A DNA stretch of 64,000 nucleotides, from positions 16,432,501 to 16,496,500 of the forward strand of contig OZ018412.1 of the NCBI GenBank assembly GCA_963969595.1. Reading direction: 5' to 3'. The notes below the pieces were generated by a model. The model ran no database searches, was not told the DNA's origin, and worked only from the letters and a program-made list of their open reading frames with translations. The DNA is from Neckera pumila (lineage: Eukaryota; Streptophyta; Bryopsida; Hypnales; Neckeraceae). Below, piece after piece: positions 24,830-38,402 of the stretch; within the stretch, counting starts at the first letter, position 1, and each line of letters begins with the position of its first letter. The translations under genes were made by a program, and so were the position numbers.

Positions 24830-25755
24830 TTAATCTCTAAAGTCCCAAGGCCATTTTTTTTGTCAAAAAGCACTCAAAGCTTCCATTTTTGCTATGATCA
24901 CCCAAAAACACAAAAAAAATAGTTTTTTAGAATCTAATCGTATGATCTTGTACTTCACTTGTCTAAAATCATGTGGTAAAAATTTCATGAAGTTTGACCA
25001 TATAGATTGGAAGATACTAGCATTCTAAGTTGAAAAAGAAAGTATTTTTGAAAGCTAGCATGCAATTTCAGATGAATTTTACCTCCATCTGTGGAACTTT
25101 TTTGCATTACAAACTTTGATTTTAAAATAATTTCTATTGAAGAGTTGAATGGAAAGTCTAGAAAGAAAAATTCAAAATAAACAGCTTGATTTTCATTCTT
25201 TAAAAAATTGTTAAGTAGAAGTAGGTCCAAGATTGAGAAAAAACTAAATTGTTAGTAGCTCCACAATGGAATTGAAATACAATAATCCCAATGGTGAGAT
25301 TGTTTTAGCAAGCAAACACAACCTTTTGACAAACTGTGAAAAATTGTAAAAATTGCATTTAGAAATGAATCCTACAAGTTATTTTTTCAAGAAGATGCTT
25401 AGATTGCCCAAAAAAACAAGATTGTCCATAACTTTCTCATTATTAGTCCAAATAGAATGAATCAAAGTCTCACATGTAGACAAAAATATAATATTTTAGG
25501 AAAAAAATATTCAAAAATTCATTTTGACTTCTTGCAGTTTTTTTTGTGATGCCCGCTAAGTTCAGTTCTAGGCTTTTGTGGTATAACTTTTACTCTTGGT
25601 CACCAATTGAAATAAAAATTGTATTCCCACATAGCTAATCAATTTTTCTATCTTATGAGAAAGTTTCAAAAAGTTTCATATATAAATCGAGGTCACAGGA
25701 ACTTGCTTGAAATCCAATTTGTCCCCTAAAGGGACAATGGGACTTTAGGGGTTAA
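24830..25755. mobile_element. TTAA-terminated element, family B, 926 bp
   Basis: Left end TTAATCTCTAAAGTCCCAAG, right end GGGACTTTAGGGGTTAA, TTAA intact on both sides. It is almost the same length as the copy at 43450-44376 (927 bp), and the two align along their whole length, making these the best templates for the family consensus. Confidence 0.78.
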
Positions 25756-25779
25756 TGCAACCCATGTAAATATAACAAA

Positions 25780-26284
25780 TTAACCCTGGAATGTCGAGAC
25801 TCATAGGAGGAGTGCAGTGTGGTCAACAAACAACAAAATTTTTGGAGAATCATGCTTGATAACTCTTGCAAGAGATTATAAGAAGTAACCGTAGGATCCT
25901 CACCCTTAAATGAATTTTCCAATACTTTCCAATACTTTTAAAATCAACTGCCCCCTTTTTATTTTTATTAAGAACAAAGGCATAACGTCGAATCCATTCC
26001 CTACTGCCCTGTAATGGTTTTTGGCTTGGACAACACGATTTCAGCACAAAAGTTACTTGGGGCACATCAAAATTTTCAGACAATCTATACAAGTTTCAAT
26101 CCACACATTTTTCACTCCCACATGCACTTTCCAAAAGAGATGTTGTCACCGCTAATGGATGCCAAACTCATATTGAGAACTTGGGAAAATATGGATGAAT
26201 AGAATTTTATTACTCTCCGTTGTCTAAGACTCTTTGACTTTGTTCATTGTCCACTTTTTGGACGTCGGAGCGCTTAGGGGTTAA
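25780..26284. mobile_element. TTAA-bounded element with a distinct interior, ~505 bp
   Basis: Starts TTAACCCTGGAATGTCGAG and ends GACGTCGGAGCGCTTAGGGGTTAA, so it carries the same TTAA-CCC terminal code. The interior is unlike families A-C, is less AT-rich, and holds an 80-codon minus-strand frame (25850-26092) that I cannot assign. It could be the remnant of a coding relative of the family; that is inference only. Confidence 0.45.
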
Positions 26285-29200
26285 AGAAGTTATATTTTTT
26301 GCACACCTCAATAAAATTAAGGTGTCCATAATTCATAATTTGGCTTTTAGAATTGTTTTTTGTGCCCATTTGATTTCTGCCTGACTAGTTAATTCAATTA
26401 GTGTGAGATACACTCTTGATTCTATATTTGATATGTCTACAGGAAATCAATTTATTCTTATTTTTTAAGAGACTATGGGCTAGAAAGGAAATGTTTTTCT
26501 TGCCTTTATGTTACTAAAATATTAGAAATAGGTTTTGCATGAGTAAAAAAATGAGATATAAACAATTAGTGCATCTAACAATAATTCAAGTAACTTTTGT
26601 AGTTTCATGTTTAGAGGCAAAGTTGACAACTATATGGATGTAGTATTTGTAATTTGTTGTATTTTGTGAAACCTTTTAGTTTGTATCAATGAATTTGAAA
26701 TGAGGCAAATACTTGTAGCAGTCAAAACAATTACACAACAACAATTTTCTTAAGGGTTTCCAAATCAGACATCCAAATTTTTTGGAAGGTCACACTATTA
26801 CACCTAAAATTCCCAACTAAAGCCACAAAGTACAAAATCCAAAAATTAATTGACATTAGATAGGTACCACCAAATAAAGGGAATATTGATTGCATTGAAT
26901 TCTAGAACTTTAATCCTATAAAGACAAATTCTATGACACAAATAGTCAAATTCATATTTTTTACATGTGATTACTTATCTTCTAGGTTGCTACTATAGGA
27001 ATGACATTTTATATTGTTGTTTTAAAGACAAATCAACATCACATTTCTACTAGAATTCTTTGAGTTGTAAAATTTGAAGACACTTTGTAAAGATTTGTAA
27101 TTACAACTTTTGAACAAATCAAGAAAATTCATACTAGAATACAAAAGCAAAAAATTTCACCATAGTTTTATATTTCACCCTGTTGTAGAACATTGTAGCA
27201 TAGACCAAATTTTCATATTATTTTTTTTCAAGAATGAGGTTGAAGAATTACCAAACTACAAACAATAATAAAATATACATTTTTGAGGGTCTCTTTAAAT
27301 TTTCAAGTGAAATCATCAAACTACTTTTGAAAATTACATTTGCTAGTTGTTTCTAAAGCAAAAACAATAATTTTGGACTTTTAATTCAAGTGTTGAAGAA
27401 ACAGAATGCCAAAATATCATCCAAACAAATCAAGACTATGATTGAGGATCCTTGAACAAGGGTTATAATTGAAATAAAGATCATTACGGCATTTCTTGCA
27501 ATCACCCCACACCTAGATTTTATTATGCCACAATCTATGCTCTTCAAATGAGAATGATTATATACAAATTTGTAATATTGTGACAATGCTTTAAAGTATG
27601 TAAGATATTTGACTTTAGTTTGCACTCCTTATTTTAATTTAAAAAATGTGGTAAGCATGCAATGTAATAAAAAATTTAACAAAATAAAGATATTCCAATG
27701 ATATTTGGATGTTAGTTATAGGGGCTTGTGTAATTAATTGTCGAACCAGGTGGTCTAAGACTAGCCTGTTTTGCTTCCAAAACAACCGTTAAGCTTAGGG
27801 TCATGTTATGTAATTATATAGGTCAATTATGGAAAGACCTCCCTAGCCTGCATTTCACTAAAATTGTTAAGTTGAGAATTCAATGTTTTTTGGACAAGTA
27901 TGAGAATTTTATTAATAGGTACAATTATATAATTGTAAAGAGGTCTCTTTATGAACCATGGAGATGTCTTTCTATAATTTGCATAATGCTCATTTAACCT
28001 CGTTATAATCAATCTTTCTATAATGTCATTTAAATTTAAATTAAATATCATTGAATTCTTTATAGTTCAAAATATAATTTAATTATATTATTGTATTATT
28101 CATATCTTCATGCAAATCTTTTGAAGGCAAAAAGAGCTCATAACAAAAAATCCTCACTTTGTTTTTTATTTTGCTTCATCCAACTACGATTTATTAATCT
28201 TTGTTTGGTATTTCAAACTATAAACTTATAACATAGCTTCTAAAAAGATTTCACTTCATTTATTCATTGATGGCTTCATTTTTACTTCTTCGAATTAATT
28301 AATTAATTAATTAATGTGATAAACATCTTATGTTGCAAAAATAATTGTTGAATCCACATAAAGCTATTTTCACAATCATTCTAATAAAAGTATAATTATC
28401 ATAGTAAATTGATATTTGTTCATTCACATAACATTATAGAGGGCCAAAAATTCTCTAGAACATCAAAAACAAATAAAAATGATGAATTTTGCTAAAATGA
28501 TGGTTAATAAAATTAAATGATAGAAATATAAAATATTTATGAATATCAAATTAAGCATTAAAAATTTTAGTATGAAAAAGAATAATTTTTTTCTTTCGTC
28601 AAATCATGAATGAATGAATGTCCATAAATGAAATATTAAAAATCATGTATATTAATCTTTATATTGGAGATTATGGTTTAATTCTCTAGTTCAAATGAAT
28701 ATGAAGTTTTCAAATCATTAGAACATCAAATTCAACAATGCTAGTCAAAATTTTAATTCATTTATATATGCCATCATATATTGAAATCATTTGAATAATC
28801 GCATTTTAATTGGACAAAGTCTATAGTTTTAAAAAATTTGAGGTAATAAGTTTATTTTTTAAATATTTGTTAATTCATGAAATTAAAAAAGAAATTAGGA
28901 AAATTTTATAATAATTTAAATTAATTAATTTTCATCTAATACAAATAATTTTATACTATTAAAATTTTATTTTTGAAATTATACATATGTATGTGTATAT
29001 ATCACCATATGACAATATACCACCTGTGAAAATATTTTTATGCATCACTCTTACATCGAATAGAATAAAAATTGTTTTTTCTATTATAGAACACCAAAAT
29101 GCATCAAGAAATCATGTAGAAATATTAAATTATTGAGAAAAAGTGAATATAATGATGCCCAAAGCATGATATAGTGAATGAATTGAAAAAAATGGAAAGG

Positions 29201-31066
29201 AATTAAACCACTACTCAAAGATAACTCTGTTAGAGATTTAATAGAATAATTTTACTTTGGTGGATGAATTAGTTTTTTATATTTTTTGGTAGCTATATTT
29301 GTCTTTTTAGAATTCACGCATCTAGTTTTAAATATTTAAGTATGATTGGATATAAAACAAATTTTTCAATTGGTACTTGAGATTCTTTTTTGCAATAGTA
29401 TTTTAATGGTTATCCAATGATTAATTATATTATGCAAATTTGTATTATTTTCTTATAATTTCTACATAATTTACGATTTGTTGTTGCTTTATAATTTTCA
29501 TTTTAATATTGTATAAATAGCACATCACAATAACATTTAAATTTTGCATTGGTATTATTATATTTTTAGTTCACCGTAGTAATGCTTGTAATTTGTAGAG
29601 GCTTAAAAATTTAACAATTTCTTTACATATAAATTGAAATGTAGGATTTTTCCTTATTGTGCTCATTACATGCATTGAAAAAATATCAGTGCTTATTACA
29701 TGCTCACTGATATTTTTTGTATATAATCTTATATGAGATTTTGTTTTTTTATTATATATTATATATATTTTGTATCTCATCTATGACTATAGATTCTTTA
29801 TGTAGTTTCATTTTGCTTATTGTAAATGCAATTTTTCAAAGTTTTTTTTTTCTAAACATTTTTAGGGCATCCAAAAACGTCTTTCATTATTTTTAGGTGT
29901 AGAAGCTTTAGTCTTTACTATAACTACTTTATTTGCTTCAACAATAGATCGTTGGGGTTTCTTAGCCTTTTTATTTTTGGTTAGACTCTTAATTTTTGGC
30001 ATAATTGGTACTCTAGGTTTTGGTTCTTTCTTTTCTATGCTTCTCTCTCTTTTAACTTCTATATGTTTTCTCATTTTGCTAGTCGTATCTTTAATTCCAA
30101 AATTTCTTTCCATATTAAATTTATTTCTAACAATTTTTGTATAATATAATTCACATCCTAAAATTTTCAACAAAATTGTATCAATTTTTAAAATTCAAAT
30201 GGAAAGGATCATCTTTCAGTATGTATTTTTATAAAAAATTAATTGAAAAGAAAAATTGATTGCAATCAATTTTACTCTGAAAGGTCATGACCCATGCTAA
30301 TAAAAATTTGTCTTTTGAAGAAAATGGAAAGATTAATAAATATCTTATATCTAATCTTAATGAGATTTTTGTATTTAATATTTTGAAATCTTGAATGTAT
30401 TCATAAGTATAAACAACTTCATGGTCTTTAAAAATTAGTGTTTGCACTAAAATATCCCTACATTTTACTTACTTTGTGACTACAATTAGATTAGGTCAAA
30501 ATCACAAGAAAACTGTGTATTCACAAAATCACATATCTATTTGAAGGATCTTTGATTTACAAATTCTTTTGCAAAGTCACAAAATTCCATATCCGTTTGA
30601 AGGATCTTTGATTTACAAAAAAATCTAAGAACTATTATTCAATTCAAATATTGTATGCACAGATTATATTCATTGGTGTATCTGTATGTATAAGATTTAT
30701 ATGCAATATGTGTAGCATACTATAATTGTATGTGGATATATATATATATATATGTGGTTGCATTTACGTACTTGGATAACCAAAACACACTCTATAAAAC
30801 ATCAATTCTTATATCAACCTTTATTCATACAGCCAACATTCAAATGGCTACCACAACCATATAAAACTCTAAGTCAAGTATGCTATAGCTTTTTAGAAAG
30901 CTTATAACAATTTACACAAACACTTTGAATACTAGCCTCAAAATCTTTTAGAATTTGTCCTTTTATGCCTTGCTAAAGTTGGTATTCCTAGATTTAGTGG
31001 CAATTCAACATGTCTTCATTCCTAAGCATGTTGAGGTTGCATACAAACTCTACATACATTATACAA
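26285..31066. other. 4.8-kb very AT-rich block
   Basis: No TTAA-terminated element or recognised gene lies here. Visible items: (AATT)n at 28291-28314; (AT)n at 30735-30754; a ~62-bp tandem pair at 30523-30622 (TTTGAAGGATCTTTGATTTACAAA twice). A Lys/Arg-rich 103-codon minus-strand frame at 29862-30173 (KKEPKPRVPIMPKIKSLTKN) resembles no family I know and may be chance. Confidence 0.5.
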
Positions 31067-32006
31067 TTAACCCCTAAAGGACCAACATGTGTTTTTTGGC
31101 AACATAGAAATTTTGGGCAGGTACGTGTGACTAGAGATTTGCATATTTTTGGACCAAATTTTAATAGAAGATGGGGACAAGGAATATCTTTCATATGCAC
31201 AAATTTCATGACATTTGGAAATATGAATCAAATGTTATTGCATAATATGTAGTTTGTTTTTCAACTTGGGCAGTCTGGGCAGTCCGGGTAGATCAGAAAA
31301 AAATACTTTTTTCAGAAATAAAAATTTGAAATTGGTTTATTGGATTTATACATACATAGAAAGCTTTGAAACATTCCATTTTGACCAATAAGTCAAAAGT
31401 TATGAGGAGTTTTAGTTTGCAGGCAGTTATGGATTCTCTATTCTAAAATAAACTTTGAAGTTGTTTAATTTATTCAATTTTCAAAATTTCTTGAATAAAA
31501 ATAAGATCATAGGATGTAGATTGTTTATGACAACATTACAACCATTGGGATTGGCATTTTTCCATTCCAAAACGAAAATCTTAACAATTTAGTATTTTGA
31601 ATCATTCTCTACTTCTTTCTACTTACCATTTTTTTCCTATATGTTTTACAATTCCAAATGAACTGAAAATTTTCAAGCATGTAGACATCTTGCCCTGAAG
31701 AATGGTTCCAAAGAAGCACAACTATTTTGGAAATTTTTTCATAATGATCTGACCTTGTGAAGTGCAACAGCCCGTTTTTTCGCAAGGCAAAAAAAAGATT
31801 TTTTCAACTTCAAACGCTAATATCTTGCAATCTACATGGTTGAAATTTCTAAAATTTTTTCCACATCTTTTCAAACCAAAGTAATACAAGATCCTATGGT
31901 TACATGTGTCCCAAAGTGATATTTTTCAAAAATTTGATATTTGTAATATAAATAGTAGTTTTGGAGCAGTTTGGGTGAGAACATAGTCAAGGAACTTTAG
32001 GGTTAA
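31067..32006. mobile_element. TTAA-terminated element, family A, 940 bp, reverse of 8065-9002
   Basis: Left end TTAACCCCTAAAGGACCAAC, right end AAGGAACTTTAGGGTTAA, TTAA intact on both sides. It aligns end to end with 8065-9002 in the opposite orientation. A short open frame near the left end repeats one antisense to 22317-22538, because both lie in the same family. Confidence 0.8.
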
Positions 32007-34785
32007 GTTCTAGAAAGCAAACACTATCATCTGTAACCCCTCTACTTTTCAAAACTTAATACCCTCTAGTCAATTTCTTGCAAGTGCTCAAAATTTCTAC
32101 CCTTCAACTTGGTGGCATCTAACTCTCCTTCATCCAGCTAGCAAAAAATTTCCTATACTAATTCCAAATGAAGCAACTCAAGCAAGCAATAAATAACAAC
32201 TTCTAATAAAAATCTTATTTGAAAGAGAACATACTTCTAAAATTTCATTCAATCCAAGTCATATACAATTGTTCTTGTTTCTCAAAGATACGACTCAGAA
32301 AACACACCATAAGGATAAGGAAGAAGAAAAGGCCCTCTTTACTCTACCTCAAGGAGGACACATCAATCTATATCTTTGCTATATGGATTTTCAAATTTAT
32401 CAATTCGCTACTCTTTTTACCCCCAGTATCTCTATCTATAACCTTATCTTAGCTACAAAATCTCAAAGGTCACAAAAAAGATTAAAACAAGCTTCAGCCT
32501 TCTATTAAACAATTTAAATAAACTTAAATCAAATGTGAAAACCTCTCAAATGACAAAAACTCTAGAAAATGAAACCCAACAATCATCAAATAGAGGCAAC
32601 AAAAGCCTCATGAAAGCAAAATAGTTGACAAGCCGCAAACTTGATTAGTTGGCTAAATTTTTGCCGCCTCAATCAATCTAGTTTTGAGTTCCATTGGACT
32701 TATTGAGCAGCGTGGACGGCTTATGACTTGGCATTGTAATGGAGATGATGCTCAAAAATTGTATATCCAATTAGTTGTGATAAGACACAAGACACCTAAG
32801 AGATTAACAAGCTCTATCATTGTACGAAATTGTGGTTCTCAACACTACTTCTTCCTTTTTTTACGATTCCTTTTTTTTGTGTGAATCAAATCCAATGAAA
32901 ATAATAAGAGTAAATCTTACCACATAATGGAACAATGTGCACCGCAACAATGCATGTCATTTTAAAAAAAAAAATTTCACCATATAATTAAAACCAACAA
33001 CAAAATAATTCCAACAAATTCTAATTTGGATAATTCAATATGTAAGTAGATTATTTTGTCCATTTTGAGTTACAAATCTATATTTTATTCACCATCTTTC
33101 AAATTTTAAGTAAGAATCCTATTTCTATTGCAGTTAGTTTATAAATCCTAGAATTTTGGATCTTATTTGGAAAACACAACTAAATTATTTTTTATACCTA
33201 TGATTATACCTATGAGTTTTATCAAATTCAGTATTTTTCAACCATAAAACCTACCTTTAGTTTTATTGTTGGATCAATACAAATGTTATGTATATATGTA
33301 AGGATTTCTTTTAATACATGGGGGATCAATACAGAAATAGTACTATAGGGCCTATTCAAGTGGTATGAAAATTGCAGTATTGGAAAACCAATTGGGCCAA
33401 TTTAAGGCTTTTCTTTCTCTTCTTGCTTCAAGTGACAACTCTTTGAAGTTTTTGGAATTTTATAATGATATAATAACAAAATCTTTAATCTTTAAAAGCT
33501 ATGACTATGAAATTTTAACTTTAATGAGGTTATTAGCAACTTCAAGAGAAATCAAACCCAGATCATTCAAAAAAAAATTGACACATATAAATGCCAATCA
33601 TTCATTGCCTCACAAAAACCTTCATTTCTTACTCTTGAAAACTTGAGGCAAGTCTTGGTGGTATAGATGGCAATTCAAGGACCAAATGTAAATGAAAATT
33701 AGGCAAAATTACTTGTGCTTTTGTTGCTCCACTTTAGCGCCATTTACTCATTATAAAGGTAAATCCATTCAACACTGTTGAGAGAACATTAATCCCAACT
33801 TTGACTCTAATATAGTTAATTCTATAAAATTGTTCTATATTCTAATGAAAACTTGTACTGAAATTGTGGGTCATCATACATTGTTAAAGAATAACAAAAA
33901 TTGACTTTTGAACATACCTTAATTTTCTTTCTCTATTTCATATAATTTCATAGTAAGCTCTTAAAAATGTCTATTATTTACCTAGTGGGTGTCTAAGAGT
34001 TTTATTGGAGATTATTGAAGAATCTAGACTAGGCTTACAAGGTAGCCAAATCTTATTCCTTTTCCATTCCCAATTTTGATCCCCCAAGAGTATACCTCAA
34101 TCAATTCTTTTCAACTTTTCTTCCAATTTCAAATCCAAATGCATTAATCAATCATATTGTTGGTTGTAAATCAAATTCAAGCATCCTGCAAGGTTGATTG
34201 AAATGTTGGTTATAAATATCAACTTATGTTTGTTGTTCACACATTTATGCACATTTACACAATGAGTTTTTTGAATTCTTTTGGATAAAACTCAATCAAT
34301 TTTAGCTCTTGTGCTACCGAAATTTCTAATCTATTACATTAGTATTCATGACCCAAAAACCTTCAAGGGTTGGAATAAGATTCTTCTATATTACCATACA
34401 CAAAAATTCAAGTCTTTCATCTCTAAGAATTCTACAAAAAATTATGAAACAACTTAGGTTTGGTTTTCTCTCAAATTTTTTTTTGCCAAAATGATTGTTT
34501 AATATGGTCTCATCTATTTATCACAAGGACATACTCTTCAGCATCAGTTCTGGTGGTAGTGTAGTGGTGGTGGTGGTAGTGGTGTAGCATTTGTGATATG
34601 CAAGAGTGGCATTGTTAGATTAGTCACACTAATTTTCATACTAACCAATCATTCACCTATACTAATTAAACAAAAAAGGTGTAATTGTGAGGCTCTATTT
34701 TAGGTAAACTTATTGATCACTTGGATTGGACATCCTTACTCCAACCAAACCCTGATGGCATTGTGAAATGTGAGTGCGGTTGTAG
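32007..34785. other. Intergenic, no supported gene
   Basis: AT-rich sequence with short, unconnected open frames (for example 33365-33646) that match nothing I recognise. A (TGG)n-like microsatellite lies at 34551-34588. Confidence 0.45.
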
Positions 34786-35353
34786 ATTGAACTAGTGTGC
34801 CTTGTCTTGTTGCCACAATCTACTAATAAAATAAAAATAAAAGCAATTTTTAAAATTTTTTAGTTCATAAAACTTCAAAATTCAATATCTTTTTTGCCAT
34901 GAATCAAAACTCATTGAAACAAAGGCCTTGTACCCCTCTTCACAAAGAGCTTTCTGACAATACCAAAAATGCGACATGAAGACGCACGGTTCCGGAGATC
35001 TCACCATAACCAACCAACCAACCAATCAACCAACCAAAAAAACCAACCTCATTGAAAGTATGGATTTGGAAACTTGGATTTAGAAACCAACGTCAATGCC
35101 ATAGTCTTTGTCCAAAAGACAAAGCCAACAACATTTCAATGTTACATTCTTTCCTCTCAAAAACATCATTTCGACCATCCACCTCGTTGAGGGGAAAAAA
35201 AGAGAGAAAAAGTGGCACTTTTGGTTGCATCTACCTATGGATGTATGTATGTATAGACTAGTGTACCCTCTATTGTTGCCACAACCAGAATGAAAATAAA
35301 AATACTAGTGTACCCTCTATTGTTGCCACAACCAAAATAAAAATAAAAATAAT
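34786..35353 (+). repeat. Repeated retroelement-like 3' tails, GTTGCCACAACC(AAAATAAA)n
   Basis: A unit CTAGTGTACCCTCTATTGTTG followed by CCACAACCA-AAT-AAAATAAAAAT occurs twice in tandem at about 35258-35352, with related tails at 34789-34835 and 43208-43265. A conserved end followed by short A-rich tandem runs is typical of LINE or SINE 3' ends. A (CCAA)n run sits at 35010-35046. Confidence 0.5.
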
Positions 35354-35800
35354 TTTCTAATAATTTTTTATATGCCCCGTTGGAAACAAAGACGCTCCCA
35401 ACATTCGGAACGTCAGCACCTAACAAGGAACTTTGGGAACGCTGGATTAGGGTTTGCGCCGACCGCTGTGGCCTTGGAGAATGGTGCTATAGAGATCTGA
35501 ATTATTGCTGCGGGGTCCCTAGGATGGCATTGTCAATTGGTACGTGCCTGACACTCATTGAGGGAACTTGCAAATTTGCACTGATGTTTGATCGCCAGAA
35601 ACGGTGTGATGATCAGACAATGCCAGACTACGTTGAATGTACGCAATAGTTTTGCAAGTTTGCAAGTGGGGAAGGGTATTGGTATTTGGTTGCAAAGTGA
35701 GCGGCTATTGGTGATGAGGCTTTGGGTTTGAGGTTTTGGAATGAAGTTGAGGAAGGGTTGGGTCCGACGAAGCTTCCGAAGGTATAGATTTTTACGTATA

Positions 35801-35913
35801 GGGCAATGCCCTTATCGTCGGGCATTGTGCCAAATAATTGGCCAACGAGGAGGGCGGAGCCCAATGAGGAGGGCCGATTATTTGGCGCAATGCCCGACGA
35901 TAAGGGTATTGCC
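35801..35913. mobile_element. 113-bp GC-rich fold-back element
   Basis: The left arm GGGCAATGCCCTTATCGTCG and right arm CGACGATAAGGGTATTGCCC are near-perfect inverted complements extending ~43 bp (through CCAAATAATTGGCC), with a short loop. The flanking GC-richer sequence (35390-36020) has open frames on both strands but no recognisable product. Confidence 0.7.
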
Positions 35914-36792
35914 CGACATAAAGCACAAGCAAAATTCAATGAAAACCCAAATGATAAATTGGAGCCGGATGAAAAATTTGTAATCCCCAATTACACGGGT
36001 TTGCCCACGTAATCGGGCATTATGGCTCAGAAACTTCCCTGCAGAATGAACGGGAGAAGTCCCGCAAGTGGTTTACGATCTGGTTTGAGTTTTCAGGCAT
36101 AGTTCTGGTCCGGTTATCAGCTTTCCGTTTACCGTGTAGTTCTGGCATGCTGGTGAAGGTTACCGCAGGAATAGCAATTGAGACGGGAGTTTGTGGGAGC
36201 GAGGTGCAACAAGATGCATTGATTTGTAATGTTGTATATTTTGGTGGGTGATGTCCGTTGTATAGCATTTTTTTCCTATCCAATGCACAATTAAATAAAT
36301 GTACACTGTAATTTTGTCCTTAGTTGCAGTTAGGACGGTCATGGTATTATTACGTAATTATTGGATCTGGTCAGGCGATGTAATGAGCTTGAAGATGTTT
36401 TTCAGAGAAAAAATGTTTGAGGCTTAAGGTGACTACACCTAAAATCGCACATTGGATATTCTTGCCTAAAATGTACTTCTACTATTCATGTGATTCTATG
36501 ATCGCTTTTAGGTGCACCTATTTTCAGCACTTTGAAAATTCATAGTTTATTCACACGGTGTCCAAAAAATGCATTTTAAGACGATATAGGATCCCGTTTT
36601 GACTACCAATGGGACCCCACAAATTTTTTTTCCAATATAATAGTGAAAACCATACTGAATTGCTTAACTGTGCACTTTAAGGGACAGTTACCTTACTTTG
36701 ACTTTGGTTTGTGAATTTCAAGAAGCTTTATTGTGGGTGGATGAGGTAGCTCACATTCCTCACAAGGTTCCAAATTTGAAGGAAGGTGTTAC

Positions 36793-37273
36793 ATGCTTTG
36801 GCACTCTTTGCGAAAGGAAGATCAATGTGCAGCTCTTGTTGTGGGCCATTACTGCCATGACCACCTTATGTTCCATGGTGAAGAGGTTGTGTATGGTCTT
36901 GGGGGATCTGTCTTGTATATCACCAATGTCTTTGAAGCCCTTGGTATGGAATGTTTATCAATTTTTGTTGTATTGAAAGAATTGCTCACTTGTAGGTAGC
37001 TTCAAAAGTTGGGCCAGACTTCTTGTATCTTTCACAGATCACCCTCCACCTGAAACCATTGATGATCAACAATTGACTAAATTTTTTGCGAACTTCACAA
37101 AAGGGGAAGAGAGGATTTTGAAGGCTGAAAATATATGGGCACTGATCAAACTAATGGATATAATTGACATGGAGTATGAGCTAGATCTTGCAGTGGGGAT
37201 TGCTTGCGAAGTTTTGCCTGAAACCTTGAAGCTTATGGTGGATGTTTCTTGTTATGTGGTGGTTGATGTGCAG
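36793..37273 (+). pseudogene. Decayed inositol 3-kinase (PfkB family) fragment
   Basis: The frame from 36793 reads CAALVVGHYCHDHLMFHG and GLGGSVLYITNVFEALGMEC, matching the N-terminus of plant myo-inositol 3-kinase (VVGNYCHD..LGGA.SFISNVL). A second frame gives VASKVGPDFLYL (36996 onward), and a third gives NFTKGEERILKAENIW and DLAVGIACEVLPETLKLMVD, then VVVDVQ at a donor-like CAG/GTTTGT (37273). Frames change at least twice, and the ATP-binding C-terminal half, including the GAGD motif of PfkB kinases, is absent downstream. The kept exon boundary argues for a duplicated genomic fragment rather than a retrocopy. Homology is fairly secure; function is very unlikely. Confidence 0.72.
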
Positions 37274-38056
37274 GTTTGTATGCCTTGGCTTGATGCTTGT
37301 TGTAGTTAGGCCTAATTAGATCCAGGATTTATTACAAATCTTTAATAAGCCAAATTTTTGAACACCAGTCTATCCACGCCCAACACCAAACCATGGAGAT
37401 GAAGGCCTCGATTGCAACAAATGCATACTTCCCCACTACAGAGGTTAAATTCATGAAATCCACCTATTGTGGTCAATAATAACTGTTTAGAAATTCACGT
37501 TAAACAAATAGGTTGAGCTCATTTAGTGGACTTCATTAAATTCTGCTACGATTGCTTCCATATATATAAAGAATCATGCGAATTTTCCACAACAGAGATT
37601 GCAATGACCTTTGCTCATCCAAAATCGAAGTTAGCTTATTGCCAAAATCAAACCACTGTACCTGGGCTACTGCATTGAGGTTCAAAGACCCCAACTTGAA
37701 CGCCATAACCTGCTCACTTCACAACCATGTTTCTCAAACACCAATCTCCTCTCCAATAAAACAAATTTCAAGTTCCTAATAATTCCTGCAATCAACAAAT
37801 AGCGCTCCTGCAAATCAGAATTTCCCAAACCTCCTAAACCCTCCCAAACCCCTCCCTTATGAAGACAAAAAACGGAACAGCAAAAACCCAATACCTGCAC
37901 TTCAGGGAGCAATGGTGAGGAAGTCACGAGGGCATTCAAAAATGGAGTAACTAAATATTCTTCTCCTGGTAACTGTGACGAGATCGTGGTTTAGGGTTTA
38001 TTTACACACTTGAGTCACGGACAGAGAACGAAATTTACACAGAACCTCCTGTTGTC
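37274..38056. other. Region after the kinase fragment, possible minus-strand first exon
   Basis: GC content is higher than the surroundings. On the minus strand, 37939-37895 reads MNALVTSSPLLPEVQ followed by a donor-like CAG/GTATTG, which could be a short first exon; no partner exon was found. Otherwise no gene seen. Confidence 0.2.
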
Positions 38057-38071
38057 TGAGTATCAGTTTTT

Positions 38072-38387
38072 TTTTGTTTTTTTTTGGAAACCCAGAGTTT
38101 ATTCCAAGATAAAACAAACAACGGAGACCGAGGGCAGAGCCCTGGCAAAAAGAACCAAGCCAGAAAGGAACACCAAATCACAGGAAGACCACCTAAAGCT
38201 ACATGAAGGAACCGCATTCTGGTTTCTTCATCTGCCAAGTGATCTCTCTACCTCTACACGAGCCAAAGAAGGGGGTCCTAAGCCAAGTACTATCAAACTT
38301 CCTCAGGAACTTGTGCGATTTCGCAGGCAATCTATCACAGAGGATGGTGGTCCGAAGCCAGGCAGTCCTCCCATGATCAAGTGCCAT
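38072..38387 (-). mobile_element. Retroposed 316-bp insert with 15-bp target duplication and A-rich tail
   Basis: TGAGTATCAGTTTTT flanks the segment on both sides (38057-38071 and 38388-38402). The left end is T/G-rich (complement: an A-rich tail with one C), preceded on the minus strand by AATAAA (in GGAATAAACTCTGGG), so the inserted copy runs on the minus strand and ends in a polyadenylated tail. It is GC-richer than its surroundings. This is a target-primed retroposition product: a truncated LINE end, a SINE, or a processed mRNA fragment. No reverse-transcriptase motif or pol III box was seen. Confidence 0.82.
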
Positions 38388-38402
38388 TGAGTATCAGTTT
38401 TT

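Noticed and set aside
29862..30173. Lys-rich minus-strand 103-codon frame as a gene
   Set aside because: It is low in complexity, lies in very AT-rich sequence, has no recognisable domain, splice partners or GC rise.
35380..35649. 89-codon frame as a cysteine-containing small protein gene
   Set aside because: It overlaps repeat tails at its start, shows no signal peptide or conserved spacing, and has no identifiable homologue family.
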